Counted from the first letter of the stretch, positions 30,948-39,744 are shown. The stretch: DNA of 64,000 nucleotides from Micromonospora rubida (GCF_009908295.1 NZ_JAAALO010000007.1:1-64000); one strand, 5' to 3'. Numbers and translations: made by a program. The notes: generated from the sequence alone by a model not told the origin.

Positions 30948-31937
30948 ATGGCCCAGACGCCCCTAACCGTGACCGTCACCGGCGCAGCCGGACAGATCGG
31001 CTACGCGCTGCTGTTCCGGATCGCGTCCGGGCAACTGCTCGGTGGCGGGAGGCGGGTGAAGCTCCGGCTGCTGGAGATCCCGGCCGCGGTGCGCGCGGCC
31101 GAGGGCACCGCCCTGGAGCTGGACGACTGCGCGTTCCCGCTGCTGGCCGGCGTGGACGTCTTCGACGACCCGAAGCAGGCGTTCGAGGGCGCCAACGTGG
31201 CGCTGCTGGTCGGCGCACGCCCCCGTACCAAGGGGATGGAGCGCGGGGACCTGCTGGCGGCCAACGGCGGCATCTTCAAGCCCCAGGGCGAGGCGATCAA
31301 CGCCGGCGCCGCGCCTGACATCAAGGTGCTCGTGGTGGGCAACCCGGCCAACACCAACGCCCTCATCGCCCAGGCGCACGCCCCCGACGTGCCCGCGGAC
31401 CGTTTCACCGCGATGACCCGGCTGGACCACAACCGGGCGATCGCGCAGCTCGCGCGCAAGCTCCAGGTCACCGTCGGGCAGGTGAAGAAGCTGACGATCT
31501 GGGGCAACCACTCGGCCACCCAGTACCCGGACGTCTTCCACGCCGAGGTCGACGGCCGCCCGGCGGCCGAGCTGATCGGCGACCGGTCCTGGCTGGCCGA
31601 CGAGTTCATCCCCCGCGTCGCCAAGCGCGGCGCCGAGATCATCGAGGTGCGGGGGGCGTCGTCGGCCGCGTCGGCCGCGTCGGCCGCGATCGACCACGTG
31701 CACGACTGGATCAACGGCACGCCGGAGGGCGACTGGACCTCGGCCGCGATCGTCTCCGACGGCTCCTACGGGGTGCCGGCGGGCCTGATCTCGTCGTTCC
31801 CGGTGGTCGCCCGCGACGGCCGGTTCGAGATCGTGCAGGGCCTGGACGTCGACGAGTTCTCCCGGCAGCGCATCGACGCGTCCGTGGCCGAGCTCCAGGA
31901 GGAGCGCACGGCCGTGCAGGGGCTCGGCCTGCTCTGA
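30948..31937 (+). CDS. mdh: Malate dehydrogenase
   Basis: The 329-residue enzyme has NAD site TGAAGQIGYALLFRIASG, the substrate arginines around ARPRTKGMER, NPANTNALIAQAHAPDV, and the catalytic His in WGNHSATQYPDV. It oxidises malate to oxaloacetate in the TCA cycle. Length and motifs match the long NAD-dependent group common in actinobacteria. ATG 30948 follows AGGAGA. A TATGGT at 30892-30897 may be the -10. Monocistronic between two strong terminators. Confidence 0.97.
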   Translation: MAQTPLTVTVTGAAGQIGYALLFRIASGQLLGGGRRVKLRLLEIPAAVRAAEGTALELDDCAFPLLAGVDVFDDPKQAFEGANVALLVGARPRTKGMERGDLLAANGGIFKPQGEAINAGAAPDIKVLVVGNPANTNALIAQAHAPDVPADRFTAMTRLDHNRAIAQLARKLQVTVGQVKKLTIWGNHSATQYPDVFHAEVDGRPAAELIGDRSWLADEFIPRVAKRGAEIIEVRGASSAASAASAAIDHVHDWINGTPEGDWTSAAIVSDGSYGVPAGLISSFPVVARDGRFEIVQGLDVDEFSRQRIDASVAELQEERTAVQGLGLL

Positions 31938-31960
31938 CCCTGGCGGCACCGATCGTGACG

Positions 31961-31994
31961 GTGGCCCGCGGAGCCGATGTGCTCCGCGGGCCAC
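31961..31994 (+). terminator. Terminator after mdh
   Basis: A perfect 13-bp stem (31961-31973 and 31982-31994) with an 8-nt loop, between convergent mdh and GH1. Confidence 0.8.
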
Positions 31995-32032
31995 TTGCGT
32001 CCCGGCAGGCGCGGGCGGATGACCGGATCTGG

Positions 32033-33382
32033 TCAGGCCAGGACGCTGCGGTGGGCGCGGATCAGTTCGGCGTACCGGCGGCCGCTGGTCTTGACGGTGC
32101 GCTGCCCGGTGGCGTAGTCGACGTGGACGAGACCGAACCGCTTGTCGTAGCCGTACGCCCACTCGAAGTTGTCCAGCAGTGACCAGGCGAAGTAGCCGGC
32201 CACGTCCACGCCCCGCCGGGCCGCCGCGGCGCACGCCGCGAGGTGCTCCTCGAGGTAGCGGGTGCGCTCCGGGTCGTCGACCGTGCCGTCCGGGGCCACC
32301 CGGTCCGGCCAGGCGGCGCCGCTCTCCGTGACGTGCACCGGTCCGGCGCCGTACTCCTCGGCGAGGCGCACCAGCAGCTGCTCCAGGCCCGCCGCGTGGG
32401 TCTCCCAGCCCATCGCCGTCTCGACGGCCCCGGGCACCGGCACCTGGCGGGCGTACGGCGGGGGACCGTCCGGGTCGGCGACGACCCGCTGCCGGAAGTA
32501 GTAGTTGAGCCCGAAGAACTCCAGCGGGGTGGCGATCGTCTCCAGGTCACCGGGGCGGACCGGCGGCGCGGTGCGGTACACCTCCAGCATGTCGGCGGGG
32601 TACCCGCGGCCGAAGATCGGGTCCAGCCACCACCGGTTGACGTGCCCGTCGGCGCGGGCGGCGGCGGCGACGTCCTCGGGGCGGTCGCTGGCCGGCTCGA
32701 TCGGGCTGAGGTTGCACACCACACCGACGGAGGCGGGCTCGGTGGCGTGCGCGCGGATCGCCGCGGTGGCCAGGCCGTGTCCGAGCAGCAGGTGGTGGGC
32801 GGCGGGGACGGCCAGCGCCAGGTCGGTGGCGCCGGGGGCCATCCGGCCCTCCAGGTGGCCGATCCAGGCCGAGCAGAGCGGCTCGTTGATCGTCGTCCAG
32901 TCGCGGACCCGGTCGCCGAGCGCGCCGGCCACCACGGCCGCGTAGTCGGCGAGGGCGTACGCGGTGTCCCGGGCGGGCCAGCCGCCCCGGTCCTGCAGGG
33001 CCTGCGGCAGGTCCCAGTGGTAGAGCGTGACGAACGGCCGGATGCCGGCCTCCAGCAGGGCGTCGACCAGCCGGTCGTAGAAGGCCAGCCCGGCCGGGTT
33101 GACCCGGCCGGTGCCCTCGGGCAGCACCCGGGGCCAGGCCACCGAGAACCGGTACGCGTCGACGCCGAGCCCGCGCATCAGCGCGACGTCCTCGGGCCAG
33201 CGTCGGTAGTGGTCGCAGGCGACGTCGCCGGTGTCGCCGTTGTCGATCGCGCCGGGCACCCGGCAGAACGTGTCCCAGATGGAGGGTGCCCGGCCGTCGG
33301 CGTCGACGGCGCCCTCGATCTGGTACGCGGAGGTCGCCACGCCCCAGCGGAAGTGGGCGGGCAGGGCGGTCAGGTCGGCCAC
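32033..33382 (-). CDS. GH1 beta-glucosidase (first copy)
   Basis: The 449-residue enzyme begins MADLTALPAHFRWGVATSAY, with glycone-binding QIEGA. The acid/base Glu167 lies in TINEPL, and the nucleophile Glu353 lies in HVTESGAAW (TESG in place of the more common TENG). It has no signal peptide, so it should cleave imported beta-glucosides in the cytoplasm. It is close in sequence to the second GH1 at 41971-43374. It is divergent from the ROK regulator at 33620, which probably controls it. Confidence 0.93.
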   Translation of the reverse strand: MADLTALPAHFRWGVATSAYQIEGAVDADGRAPSIWDTFCRVPGAIDNGDTGDVACDHYRRWPEDVALMRGLGVDAYRFSVAWPRVLPEGTGRVNPAGLAFYDRLVDALLEAGIRPFVTLYHWDLPQALQDRGGWPARDTAYALADYAAVVAGALGDRVRDWTTINEPLCSAWIGHLEGRMAPGATDLALAVPAAHHLLLGHGLATAAIRAHATEPASVGVVCNLSPIEPASDRPEDVAAAARADGHVNRWWLDPIFGRGYPADMLEVYRTAPPVRPGDLETIATPLEFFGLNYYFRQRVVADPDGPPPYARQVPVPGAVETAMGWETHAAGLEQLLVRLAEEYGAGPVHVTESGAAWPDRVAPDGTVDDPERTRYLEEHLAACAAAARRGVDVAGYFAWSLLDNFEWAYGYDKRFGLVHVDYATGQRTVKTSGRRYAELIRAHRSVLA

Positions 33383-33524
33383 GGGCGTGCTCCTTGGGTT
33401 CCGGTGGGGTGGCGCGGGACGGCAGGAGGTGGGTGGGACGGGGGTGGTCGCGGCGGCGCGCGCCGGGCGGGGTGCCGCACCGGGGCGCCGGCCGGGCAGG
33501 GCCGTCGCCCCGGCCGGTCCGCAG

Positions 33525-33560
33525 CATACTTCAAACCTTAGTTCATGGCATTAATCGTGG
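33525..33560. promoter_or_regulatory. AT-rich divergent control region of GH1 and ROK genes
   Basis: This is the only AT-rich segment between the two start codons. It includes TATGCT on the minus strand (a possible -10 for the GH1 gene) and TTAGTTCATGGCATTAA, whose ends are inverted. It is a reasonable place for the ROK operator. Confidence 0.4.
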
Positions 33561-33619
33561 TGCTGATGCATGCTGGTGTGGGTGCCGGTCGTTGGTGCCC
33601 CAGGGGGAGGACCGGACCG

Positions 33620-34873
33620 ATGGACGCCAGACGCACCACCGTGCGGGACATGCGTCGCGCCAACCGCGCGGTGCTGCTCACCCGCATCTGGCTGGACGGG
33701 CCGCTGAGCCGGCACGAGCTGGGGCAGGCCACCGCGCTGAGCCTGGCCAGCGTGAGCAACCTGGTCGGCGAGGTGATCGACGAGGGGCTGGTCGAGGAGG
33801 CCGGCTCGGTCGAGTCCGACGGCGGCCGCCCCCGGGTGCTGTTGCGGGTGACCCCGAGCTACGGCTACCTGGTCGGCGCCGACGTCGGGGAGACCCGGAT
33901 CCAGGTCGAGCTGTTCGACCTGACGATGACCGCCCTGGCCAAGGCGGAGTACCCGATCGCCGCCGCCGAGCCCGACCCCGGCGCGGTGGTGGCCCACCTG
34001 CTGCACGGGCTGACCGCCGTGACCGAGCAGGCCGGCGTCGACCCCGGCGCGGTGCTCGGGCTCGGGGTGGCGGTCTCCGGGACGGTGGAGCGCACCGCCG
34101 ACGCCGTCGTGCACGCCCAGACGCTCGGCTGGGAGGGGGTGCCGCTGGGCGCCATGCTCTGCGCCGGCACCGACATCCCCGTGCACGTCGACAACGGCGC
34201 GAAGACGCTCGGCCAGGCCGAGATGTGGTTCGGCGCCGGCCGGGGCACCCGGCACGCCGTCGTCGCGTTGGTCGGCTCCGGGGTGGGCGCCGCCGTGATC
34301 ACCGACGGGGTCAGCTACCGGGGCGCGCACAGCAGCGCCGGCGAGTGGGGGCACACCACCATCGCGTACGGCGGTCGCCAGTGCCGCTGCGGCAACCTGG
34401 GCTGCCTGGAGGCGTACGTCGGCGCGGAGGGCATCCTCGACCGCTACCGGCAGGCCAACCGGGGCCGGCCGGCGGCCGGCGGCGACGAGGAGAGCGCGCT
34501 GGGCGAGCTGCTGCGCTCCTCGACGAAGACCGCCGAGGCGGTGCTCGACGAGACCGTGGGCTACCTCGGCGCCGGGGTGGCGAACCTGATCAACCTGTTC
34601 AACCCCGAGCGGGTGGTGCTCGGCGGGTGGGCCGGGCTGGCCCTCGGCGAGCGGTTCCTGCCCCGGATCCGGGAGGCCACCGCGCGGCACGCGCTGCGCC
34701 AGCCGTACGCCCAGGCCTCGATCGAGCTGTGCCAGCTCGGGCCCGACGCGGTCGCGATGGGCGCGGCCACCCTGCCGATGGCCCGGCTGCTGCGCGACGG
34801 CGGCGTGCCCCGCTCGCCCGCCGCCCGCCCTGCGGCGTCCACGCGACCGGCCCGCAGGCCGCGCGCCCGCTGA
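33620..34873 (+). CDS. ROK-family transcriptional regulator
   Basis: The 417-residue protein has an N-terminal winged helix (RRANRAVLLTRIWLDGPLSR) followed by an actin-like ROK sugar-binding domain. It shows GVAVSGTV, the phosphate loop region GSGVGAA, and the ROK zinc motif CRCGNLGCLE. ATG 33620 lies behind GGGGGAGGA. A disordered, Arg/Pro-rich C-terminal tail (about 25 residues) is unusual. It is divergent from the GH1 gene and probably represses it in the absence of beta-glucoside. Confidence 0.9.
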   Translation: MDARRTTVRDMRRANRAVLLTRIWLDGPLSRHELGQATALSLASVSNLVGEVIDEGLVEEAGSVESDGGRPRVLLRVTPSYGYLVGADVGETRIQVELFDLTMTALAKAEYPIAAAEPDPGAVVAHLLHGLTAVTEQAGVDPGAVLGLGVAVSGTVERTADAVVHAQTLGWEGVPLGAMLCAGTDIPVHVDNGAKTLGQAEMWFGAGRGTRHAVVALVGSGVGAAVITDGVSYRGAHSSAGEWGHTTIAYGGRQCRCGNLGCLEAYVGAEGILDRYRQANRGRPAAGGDEESALGELLRSSTKTAEAVLDETVGYLGAGVANLINLFNPERVVLGGWAGLALGERFLPRIREATARHALRQPYAQASIELCQLGPDAVAMGAATLPMARLLRDGGVPRSPAARPAASTRPARRPRAR

Positions 34874-34909
34874 CCCGCACGATCACACCCCGTGCGTTGC
34901 CCGCGTCAG
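34866..34909. terminator. Hairpin between convergent ROK and TauE genes
   Basis: CGCTGAC (34866-34872, includes the ROK stop) pairs with GTCAGCG (34903-34909), with an inner CGCACG/CGTGCG stem. Confidence 0.5.
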
Positions 34910-34941
34910 CGGCCGGCGCCCGCCGCACCACGAGGCGGGTC

Positions 34942-35832
34942 TCAGCGGCGTCCGGCCGCCACGGCCTCACGGGTGGTGTGCCGGCCCCGCCGGCGGTACT
35001 GCCGGACGGTGACGCCGACCGTCACCACGGCGGCCAGGCCGAGCGCGATCCACAGCAGCGGGTTGGTCCGCACCGCGTCGGGAAGCTGCTGGGCGAGGAC
35101 GAAGACGCCCATCACCACGACGAACCAGCCGAACGTCTTGCGCAGCACGTCCTCGGGAATCCGGCCGGCGACCAGGCCGCCGAGCAGGCTGCCGACGACG
35201 GCGGCGGCGGTCACCGCGGCGGCCAGGCCCCAGTTGATGCTGACGCTGGACAGGTAGCCGGCGAGGCCGGCGAAGGACTTCATCGTGATGACGACCAGCG
35301 AGGTGCCCACGGCGACGGGCATCGGCAGGCCACCGAGCAGGGCCAGCGCCGGCACCACCAGGAAGCCGCCGCCGGCGCCGACCAGGCCGGTGACCAGGCC
35401 GACCACGACACCGTCGAGGACGACCCGCCCGGCGGGAAGCTCGTGCGGCACGGGCCGGCCCTCGGCGTCGCGCCGACCGCGGATCATCGCGACGGCGGTG
35501 GCCAGCATCATCAGGGCGAACCCGGTCAGCAGCACCCCGGCCGGGATGAACTCGGCGAGACGGCCGCCTGCGTACGCGCCGGTCATGCCGGCCACGCCGA
35601 AGGTCAGGCCGGTGCGCCACCGGATGCGCCCGGCCCGCGCGTGCGGCAACACGCCGACCGCGCTGGTGACGCCGACGACGAGCAGCGAGGTGGCGATGGC
35701 CTCCTTGGCCGGCAGGTCGGCGACGTAGACCAGCAGCGGCACGGCGAGAATCGAGCCGCCGCCGCCGAGTAGGCCGAGGCTGATCCCGATCAGCACGGCC
35801 AGCCCGACGGTCAGCGCGAGGCCGCCGGTCAT
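34942..35832 (-). CDS. Sulfite exporter TauE/SafE family protein
   Basis: The 296-residue membrane protein has about eight helices and the paired TauE repeats with GISLGLLGGGGSILAVPLL and GLVGAGGGFLVVPALALLGG. The family exports sulfite or organosulfonates. Start ATG 35832 overlaps the stop of the rhodanese gene by four bases (ATGA), so translation is coupled. In cst-type operons TauE removes sulfite released by persulfide oxidation. A basic 30-residue tail ends the protein. Confidence 0.88.
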   Translation of the reverse strand: MTGGLALTVGLAVLIGISLGLLGGGGSILAVPLLVYVADLPAKEAIATSLLVVGVTSAVGVLPHARAGRIRWRTGLTFGVAGMTGAYAGGRLAEFIPAGVLLTGFALMMLATAVAMIRGRRDAEGRPVPHELPAGRVVLDGVVVGLVTGLVGAGGGFLVVPALALLGGLPMPVAVGTSLVVITMKSFAGLAGYLSSVSINWGLAAAVTAAAVVGSLLGGLVAGRIPEDVLRKTFGWFVVVMGVFVLAQQLPDAVRTNPLLWIALGLAAVVTVGVTVRQYRRRGRHTTREAVAAGRR

Positions 35833-36431
35833 GCCCGCCGCCCGGTGGTCGACCCCCCACGGAGCTGGCCGACGATGGTGTCCAGGTCGCAGCTGGCGCC
35901 CCGGTTGTAGGGGAGCTTGCCGAGCAGCATGCCCATCGCGCAGGTGTTGGTGACCGCGGCGAAGGTGAGGCCGGCGCCGATGAGACCGGCGACCCACTTC
36001 AGCTGCGGCACGAACACCGAGCCGAGGACGCTGGCCAGGACGATGGACCCGGCGACCAGGCGGACCTGGCGCTCCAGGTCCCACCGGGGCTTGCCCTGGG
36101 CGATCGGGGCGTGGGCGGCCTGCCAGGCCATGATGCCGCCGTTGAGCACCCTCAGGTTGGGCAGGCCGGCCCCGGCGAGGGTCTGTTCGGCCTGGGCGGC
36201 GCGGGCCCCGGAGCGGCAGATCAGCACGACGTCCTCGTCGAGGTGGCGGCGCAGCTCCTCGCGGTGCTCCTTGAGCAGGTCCAGCGGCACGTTGTAGGAA
36301 CCGGGAATGTGCGAGGTCTCGAACTCGCCGGGCGTGCGCACGTCGAGCAGCCGGGGCGTCCGCCCGGCGGCGATCAGCTCGCGCAGGGTGGCCGCGTCGA
36401 GCGTCGAGGGGGTGGTCGGGGTCGTGGTCAT
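35829..36431 (-). CDS. Rhodanese-DUF2892 membrane protein (YgaP-like)
   Basis: The 200-residue protein has an N-terminal rhodanese domain (TLRELIAAGRTPRLLDVRTP) with the active Cys in LICRSGARA. A DUF2892 part follows with two helices (VRLVAGSIVLASVLGSVF and LIGAGLTFAAVTNTC). This is the YgaP layout: a membrane-anchored sulfurtransferase. ATG 36431 has a weak AGGAAG upstream. It is in the middle of the sulfur operon, between the dioxygenase-rhodanese gene and TauE. Confidence 0.88.
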   Translation of the reverse strand: MTTTPTTPSTLDAATLRELIAAGRTPRLLDVRTPGEFETSHIPGSYNVPLDLLKEHREELRRHLDEDVVLICRSGARAAQAEQTLAGAGLPNLRVLNGGIMAWQAAHAPIAQGKPRWDLERQVRLVAGSIVLASVLGSVFVPQLKWVAGLIGAGLTFAAVTNTCAMGMLLGKLPYNRGASCDLDTIVGQLRGGSTTGRRA

Positions 36432-36559
36432 GTTCTTCCTTCGTCGAAAGTCGCTTCGGTACGGGACGCGAACCGCTCCGCTGGTCGGGCCCGAGTGGTC
36501 AGGGGGGCACCCCCTGCGCCGGGGCCGGCGCCGGTCGCCTGGGCACGAGGGCGGGATGG

Positions 36560-37960
36560 TCAGGTGGTGGCGGCCATCCGGACGCCGGCCTGCTCGGCGT
36601 GGCCGAACATGTCGTCGATCAGGACGACCTCGCGGCCGGCGTTGGCCAGCAGCGACGCGGCGGCGGCGGCGCGGTAGCCGGAGCCGCAGTGCACCCACAC
36701 GGTGCCGGCCGGCACGTCGCCGAGCCGCTTGGGCAGGTCGGGCAGCGGCACGTGCACCGCACCGTCGATGTGGCGGGCCTTCCACTCGTTGGTCATCCGC
36801 ACGTCGAGGACGACCTGAGGGGCGGGCAGACCCTCGGGGGTGTTCCCGGCCTGCGCGTCCGCGAGGGCCGGGAAGTCGGCGACGGTCAGCCTCCGCAGGT
36901 CCGCCGGGCCGTTCGCCCACTGCTCGGGGGCTCCGGTGGACTGGGCGGCCGGGCGGTCGATGCCGATGCGGACCAGTTCCCGCTGGGCGTCGGCGACCTG
37001 CTCCGGCGTCTCCGCCAGGAGGGTGATCGGCACCCCCCAGTCGATCAGCCAGCCGAGCCACGTCGACATCGGCCCGTCGAGGCCGAGGCTGACCGTCCCG
37101 GCGAGGTGCGAGTCCGCGTACGCCTTGCGGTGGCGCAGGTCGACCACCCACTCGCCGGCGGCGATCCGCTCCCGCAACTGGGTGGCGTCGGCCCGGGTCA
37201 CCGGGCTGAGGTCGACCGGGGCGGGCCCGGCGGCGTTGGCCACGCCCATGTGGGCGTAGTACGCGGGGTAGGCGTCCAGCCCGGCGAGGGTCTCGGTGAC
37301 GAACTGGTCGGCGGCCAGCCGCAGCGCCGGGTTGGCCTGCTTCTCCCGGCCGATGGTCGACTCCGGGGCGTCGGCCTGGCTGGCCGAGCAGAAGCTGCCG
37401 AAGCCGTGGGTGGGCCACACCTGGGCGCCGTCGGGAAGCAGGTCGGCCAGCTTCCGCGCCGAGTCGTGCTGGTGGTGGGCCAGGGTGTGGGCGTGCTGCT
37501 GGCCGAGCAGGTCGGTACGCCCGGTCGTGCCGAACAGCAGCGACCCGCCGGTGAACACCCCCACCGGGGAGCAGCCGCCGTCGCCGGCCTCGTCCAGCAC
37601 GTACGACAGGTGGTGGAAGGTGTGCCCGGGAGTGCCGACCACCCGCAGCCGCAGCAGGTCGGACACGGCCACCTCGTCGCCGTCGGTGACCGGCATCCGG
37701 TCGAAGCCCACCTCGTCGGCGGCGGAGACCAGGTACTCCGCGCCGGTCAGGCGGGCCAGTTGCAGGCCGCCGGAGACGTAGTCGTTGTGGATGTGTGTCT
37801 CCACCACGTGAGTGATCCGCACACCCTTCTCGCCCGCGAGATACACGATCCGGTCGATGTCCCGCTGCGGGTCCACCACCACCGCCACCCGGCCGTCCGT
37901 CGCCAGGTAGCTGCGGTCCCCGAGGGACGAGGTCGCGATGACCGACACCTGCACCGTCAT
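36560..37960 (-). CDS. Persulfide dioxygenase-rhodanese fusion (CstB-like)
   Basis: The 466-residue protein has a metallo-beta-lactamase domain (about 1-245) with THIHNDYVSG and GTPGHTFHH. A first rhodanese domain (260-350) has no active Cys. The second rhodanese (375-466) has Cys in VHCGSGYRA. This is the CstB plan: non-haem iron persulfide dioxygenase, pseudo-rhodanese, rhodanese. It would turn glutathione- or mycothiol-type persulfides into thiosulfate or sulfite. ATG 37960 lies behind AAAGGAG. A palindromic operator lies 27-42 nt upstream. Confidence 0.88.
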   Translation of the reverse strand: MTVQVSVIATSSLGDRSYLATDGRVAVVVDPQRDIDRIVYLAGEKGVRITHVVETHIHNDYVSGGLQLARLTGAEYLVSAADEVGFDRMPVTDGDEVAVSDLLRLRVVGTPGHTFHHLSYVLDEAGDGGCSPVGVFTGGSLLFGTTGRTDLLGQQHAHTLAHHQHDSARKLADLLPDGAQVWPTHGFGSFCSASQADAPESTIGREKQANPALRLAADQFVTETLAGLDAYPAYYAHMGVANAAGPAPVDLSPVTRADATQLRERIAAGEWVVDLRHRKAYADSHLAGTVSLGLDGPMSTWLGWLIDWGVPITLLAETPEQVADAQRELVRIGIDRPAAQSTGAPEQWANGPADLRRLTVADFPALADAQAGNTPEGLPAPQVVLDVRMTNEWKARHIDGAVHVPLPDLPKRLGDVPAGTVWVHCGSGYRAAAAASLLANAGREVVLIDDMFGHAEQAGVRMAATT

Positions 37961-37986
37961 CCGTCTACTCCTTTCACCCACCCTGC

Positions 37987-38002
37987 ATACCCCCCGGGGT
38001 AT
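37987..38002. promoter_or_regulatory. CsoR/CstR-family operator 1
   Basis: ATACCCCCCGGGGTAT has perfect 7-bp arms. It lies 27 nt upstream of the dioxygenase-rhodanese start, so it should control the three-gene sulfur operon. Confidence 0.7.
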
Positions 38003-38099
38003 GTAGGGGACAGTCGTGGCCCTTGGCCGAACTCGAACACGCGTTTACCCGCCCCGGCGGCGAACACGCCGCCGGGGCGCCGGCATCAGCCCTGGCGGA

Positions 38100-38369
38100 T
38101 CACGCCAGCGCCAGGAACAGCTTCTCCAGCTCTTCCTCGGTCATCTCCGGCTGCTCGCCGCGATCGCGGGCACCGGAGCAGTGCCGCATGCCGGAGGCGA
38201 TGATCTTGTATCCCGCCCGGTCGATCGCCTTCGACACCGCAGCGAGCTGGGTCAGCGCCTCGCGGCAGTCCTGACCGCTCTCCATCATCTCGATGACCGC
38301 GTTGAGCTGCCCTCGCGCTCGCTTCAGGCGGGTCAGCGCCTCGCCGGTCATCTCGGGACGCAACTTCAT
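38100..38369 (-). CDS. CsoR-family repressor of CstR (persulfide-sensing) type
   Basis: The 89-residue helical DUF156 protein has two cysteines, Cys35 (GQDCREA) and Cys64 (MRHCSG), 29 residues apart as in CsoR and CstR. The position four before the second Cys, the copper-binding His in CsoR, is Gly60. Loss of that His and the sulfur-enzyme neighbours indicate a CstR-like sensor of persulfides rather than of Cu(I). ATG 38369 is my start. Three matching operators are nearby. It lies next to, and in the same direction as, the sulfur operon. Confidence 0.82.
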   Translation of the reverse strand: MKLRPEMTGEALTRLKRARGQLNAVIEMMESGQDCREALTQLAAVSKAIDRAGYKIIASGMRHCSGARDRGEQPEMTEEELEKLFLALA

Positions 38370-38400
38370 CTCAACTACCTCCGCTCCCACTCTAACACTT

Positions 38401-38416
38401 ATACCCCGGGGGGTAT
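38401..38416. promoter_or_regulatory. CsoR/CstR-family operator 2
   Basis: ATACCCCGGGGGGTAT lies 32 nt upstream of the repressor start, so it fits autoregulation. Confidence 0.65.
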
Positions 38417-38444
38417 CCCGGGTCGCGGCTACGACCGTCACAAC

Positions 38445-38460
38445 ATACCCCTGGGAGTAT
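38445..38460. promoter_or_regulatory. CsoR/CstR-family operator 3
   Basis: ATACCCCTGGGAGTAT differs from the consensus by one base in the right arm. It lies 44 bp from operator 2, upstream of the repressor gene. Confidence 0.55.
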
Positions 38461-38627
38461 CCATTCCCGCCGGGCCAACCGAAATGGAACTCCCCCGCAG
38501 GCCCGAGTCACCTCGGCCCGCACGTCCCCACCCGGTCGGCGTCGATCAGGCGCAGGTTCACCCCCGCCCGGGAGCGTCGGCGGCGGGGCGTTGGCCCGCC
38601 CACCGGTGGCCTGTTTGACGCCGTGGA

Positions 38628-38960
38628 TCAGGGCAACTTGGCAACGGTCAGCAGGATCGCGGAATCCTCCAACGCTTCGAGACTGTGGCGTGCGTCGGGC
38701 ACGATGAGCAGGTCTCCGGTGCGCGCCTCCCACGACTGCTCACCGGCGATCATGCGGACCCGGCCCTGGAGCACCTGCACCGTGGCCTCACCCGGATTCT
38801 CGTGCTCCGCGAGGCGTGCGCCCCCGCTCATGCCGATGACCGTCTGGCGTAGCACCTTCTCGTGGCCGCCGTAGACGGTATCGGCGGTGTGACGGCCACC
38901 GGCGGCGGCTGCGCGATCGACCTGTTGGCGGGCGAGGGCTGCGAGCGAGATCTTCTGCAT
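38628..38960 (-). CDS. Small cupin-domain protein
   Basis: The 110-residue protein has the two cupin motifs in short form: HENPGEATVQVLQGRVRMI and GDLLIVPDARHSLEALED, with His/Glu metal ligands. ATG 38960 is the only sensible start (MQKISLAALARQQVDRAAAA). GACAAT lies 6 nt before the ATG, a weak -10. Small cupins of this type bind metals or act as sugar/oxidative-stress sensors; I cannot say which. Not obviously part of the sulfur operon. Confidence 0.78.
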   Translation of the reverse strand: MQKISLAALARQQVDRAAAAGGRHTADTVYGGHEKVLRQTVIGMSGGARLAEHENPGEATVQVLQGRVRMIAGEQSWEARTGDLLIVPDARHSLEALEDSAILLTVAKLP

Positions 38961-38998
38961 GCCGCCATTGTCCCAGTACGGCCGCTGCGGGCGCGCGG

Positions 38999-39199
38999 TC
39001 AGGCGCGGCGTGCGTCCATGACCATCACCGGATACGGTCCGGCGGGCACTTCGGCCGTGGCTTGGTCGGCGGGGATCAGGTTGTCCATCCGCATCCGCAG
39101 GGCCCCGGTGTCGGTGGCATCGAACACGATCTCCCAGCCCCAACCGCCGCCGTAGTCGCCCTGGGACGTGAACGTCTCGGCACCTCGCACAGCCACCAC
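38999..39199 (-). pseudogene. C-terminal fragment of a DUF1579-like protein
   Basis: Read on the minus strand, about 66 residues (GAETFTSQGDYGGGWGWEIV ... MRMDNLIPADQA ... YPVMVMDARRA) look like the C-terminal half of a beta-barrel/lipocalin-like protein. No matching N-terminal half is found: upstream frame content is low-complexity and overlaps the NIPSNAP gene. It may be a truncated gene that starts at GTG 39199, or a relic. The stop at 38999 lies 39 nt before the cupin start. Confidence 0.4.
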
Positions 39200-39254
39200 C
39201 CGCCGAGCAGGGTCACTCCGCAGCCCAGCAGCAGATCGACCCGTATGCGCGCCC

Positions 39255-39563
39255 TCAGCCCGGCAGAAGCGGGCGCATGAACGTCCTCTCGTAGCGCAGG
39301 ACGCATCCTGACCTGTCGCGGATCTGGTCGGCGGCGATGAACTCCGGATCCTTGCCGAACCGGGAGCGGTAGCGCTCGTAGGCGGCCAGGCTCTGGAAAC
39401 TGAACAGGGCCTCCGCTCGGTCGCTGGCACCCTCGGCCGGCAGGAAGTAGCCGTGGTGGAGGCCGCCATGTCGTGCCACCAGCCGCATCCACTCGCGGGC
39501 GAAGCGTTCGAACGCCTCCAGCTTGGTCGGGTCGATGGTGTAGCGCACCACGCAGGTGATCAT
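39255..39563 (-). CDS. NIPSNAP-family protein
   Basis: The 102-residue protein MITCVVRYTIDPTKLEAFER is a ferredoxin-like alpha/beta domain with an aromatic GYFLPAEG loop typical of NIPSNAP proteins. Family function is unsettled. Start ATG 39563 has TAGGGT 6 nt upstream on the minus strand and no ribosome-binding site, so the mRNA is probably leaderless. It ends just upstream of a degraded fragment, and the GH30 terminator is on its other side. Confidence 0.85.
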   Translation of the reverse strand: MITCVVRYTIDPTKLEAFERFAREWMRLVARHGGLHHGYFLPAEGASDRAEALFSFQSLAAYERYRSRFGKDPEFIAADQIRDRSGCVLRYERTFMRPLLPG

Positions 39564-39569
39564 GAGACC

Positions 39570-39575
39570 ACCCTA
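39570..39575 (-). promoter_or_regulatory. -10 element of leaderless NIPSNAP mRNA
   Basis: TAGGGT on the minus strand is followed by 6 nt and ATG 39563. Confidence 0.5.
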
Positions 39576-39710
39576 GTTCGAGCGGAGGGGGTAGGCAGAG
39601 AACGCGACCGGTCGACTGAACCGACACCGGGTGATGGTCCCGGCCGGTGCCGCCGACACGACCAGTCGCCGGGGCGGGTATCCGGAGCTTCCATCCCGCG
39701 CTGCCGCCCC

Positions 39711-39744
39711 GGTCGGCGGCGCCCTGTCCCGGGCACCGCCGACC
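39711..39744 (-). terminator. Terminator after GH30 gene
   Basis: GGTCGGCGG and CCGCCGACC form a 9-bp stem with an inner GCCC/GGGC extension and 6-nt loop, just past the GH30 stop on the minus strand. Confidence 0.65.

Noticed and set aside
31662..31688. Threefold 9-bp repeat TCGGCCGCG inside mdh
   Set aside because: It encodes the Ser-Ala-Ala repeat found in the normal MDH sequence (SSAASAA), so it is a conserved protein feature and not an insertion.
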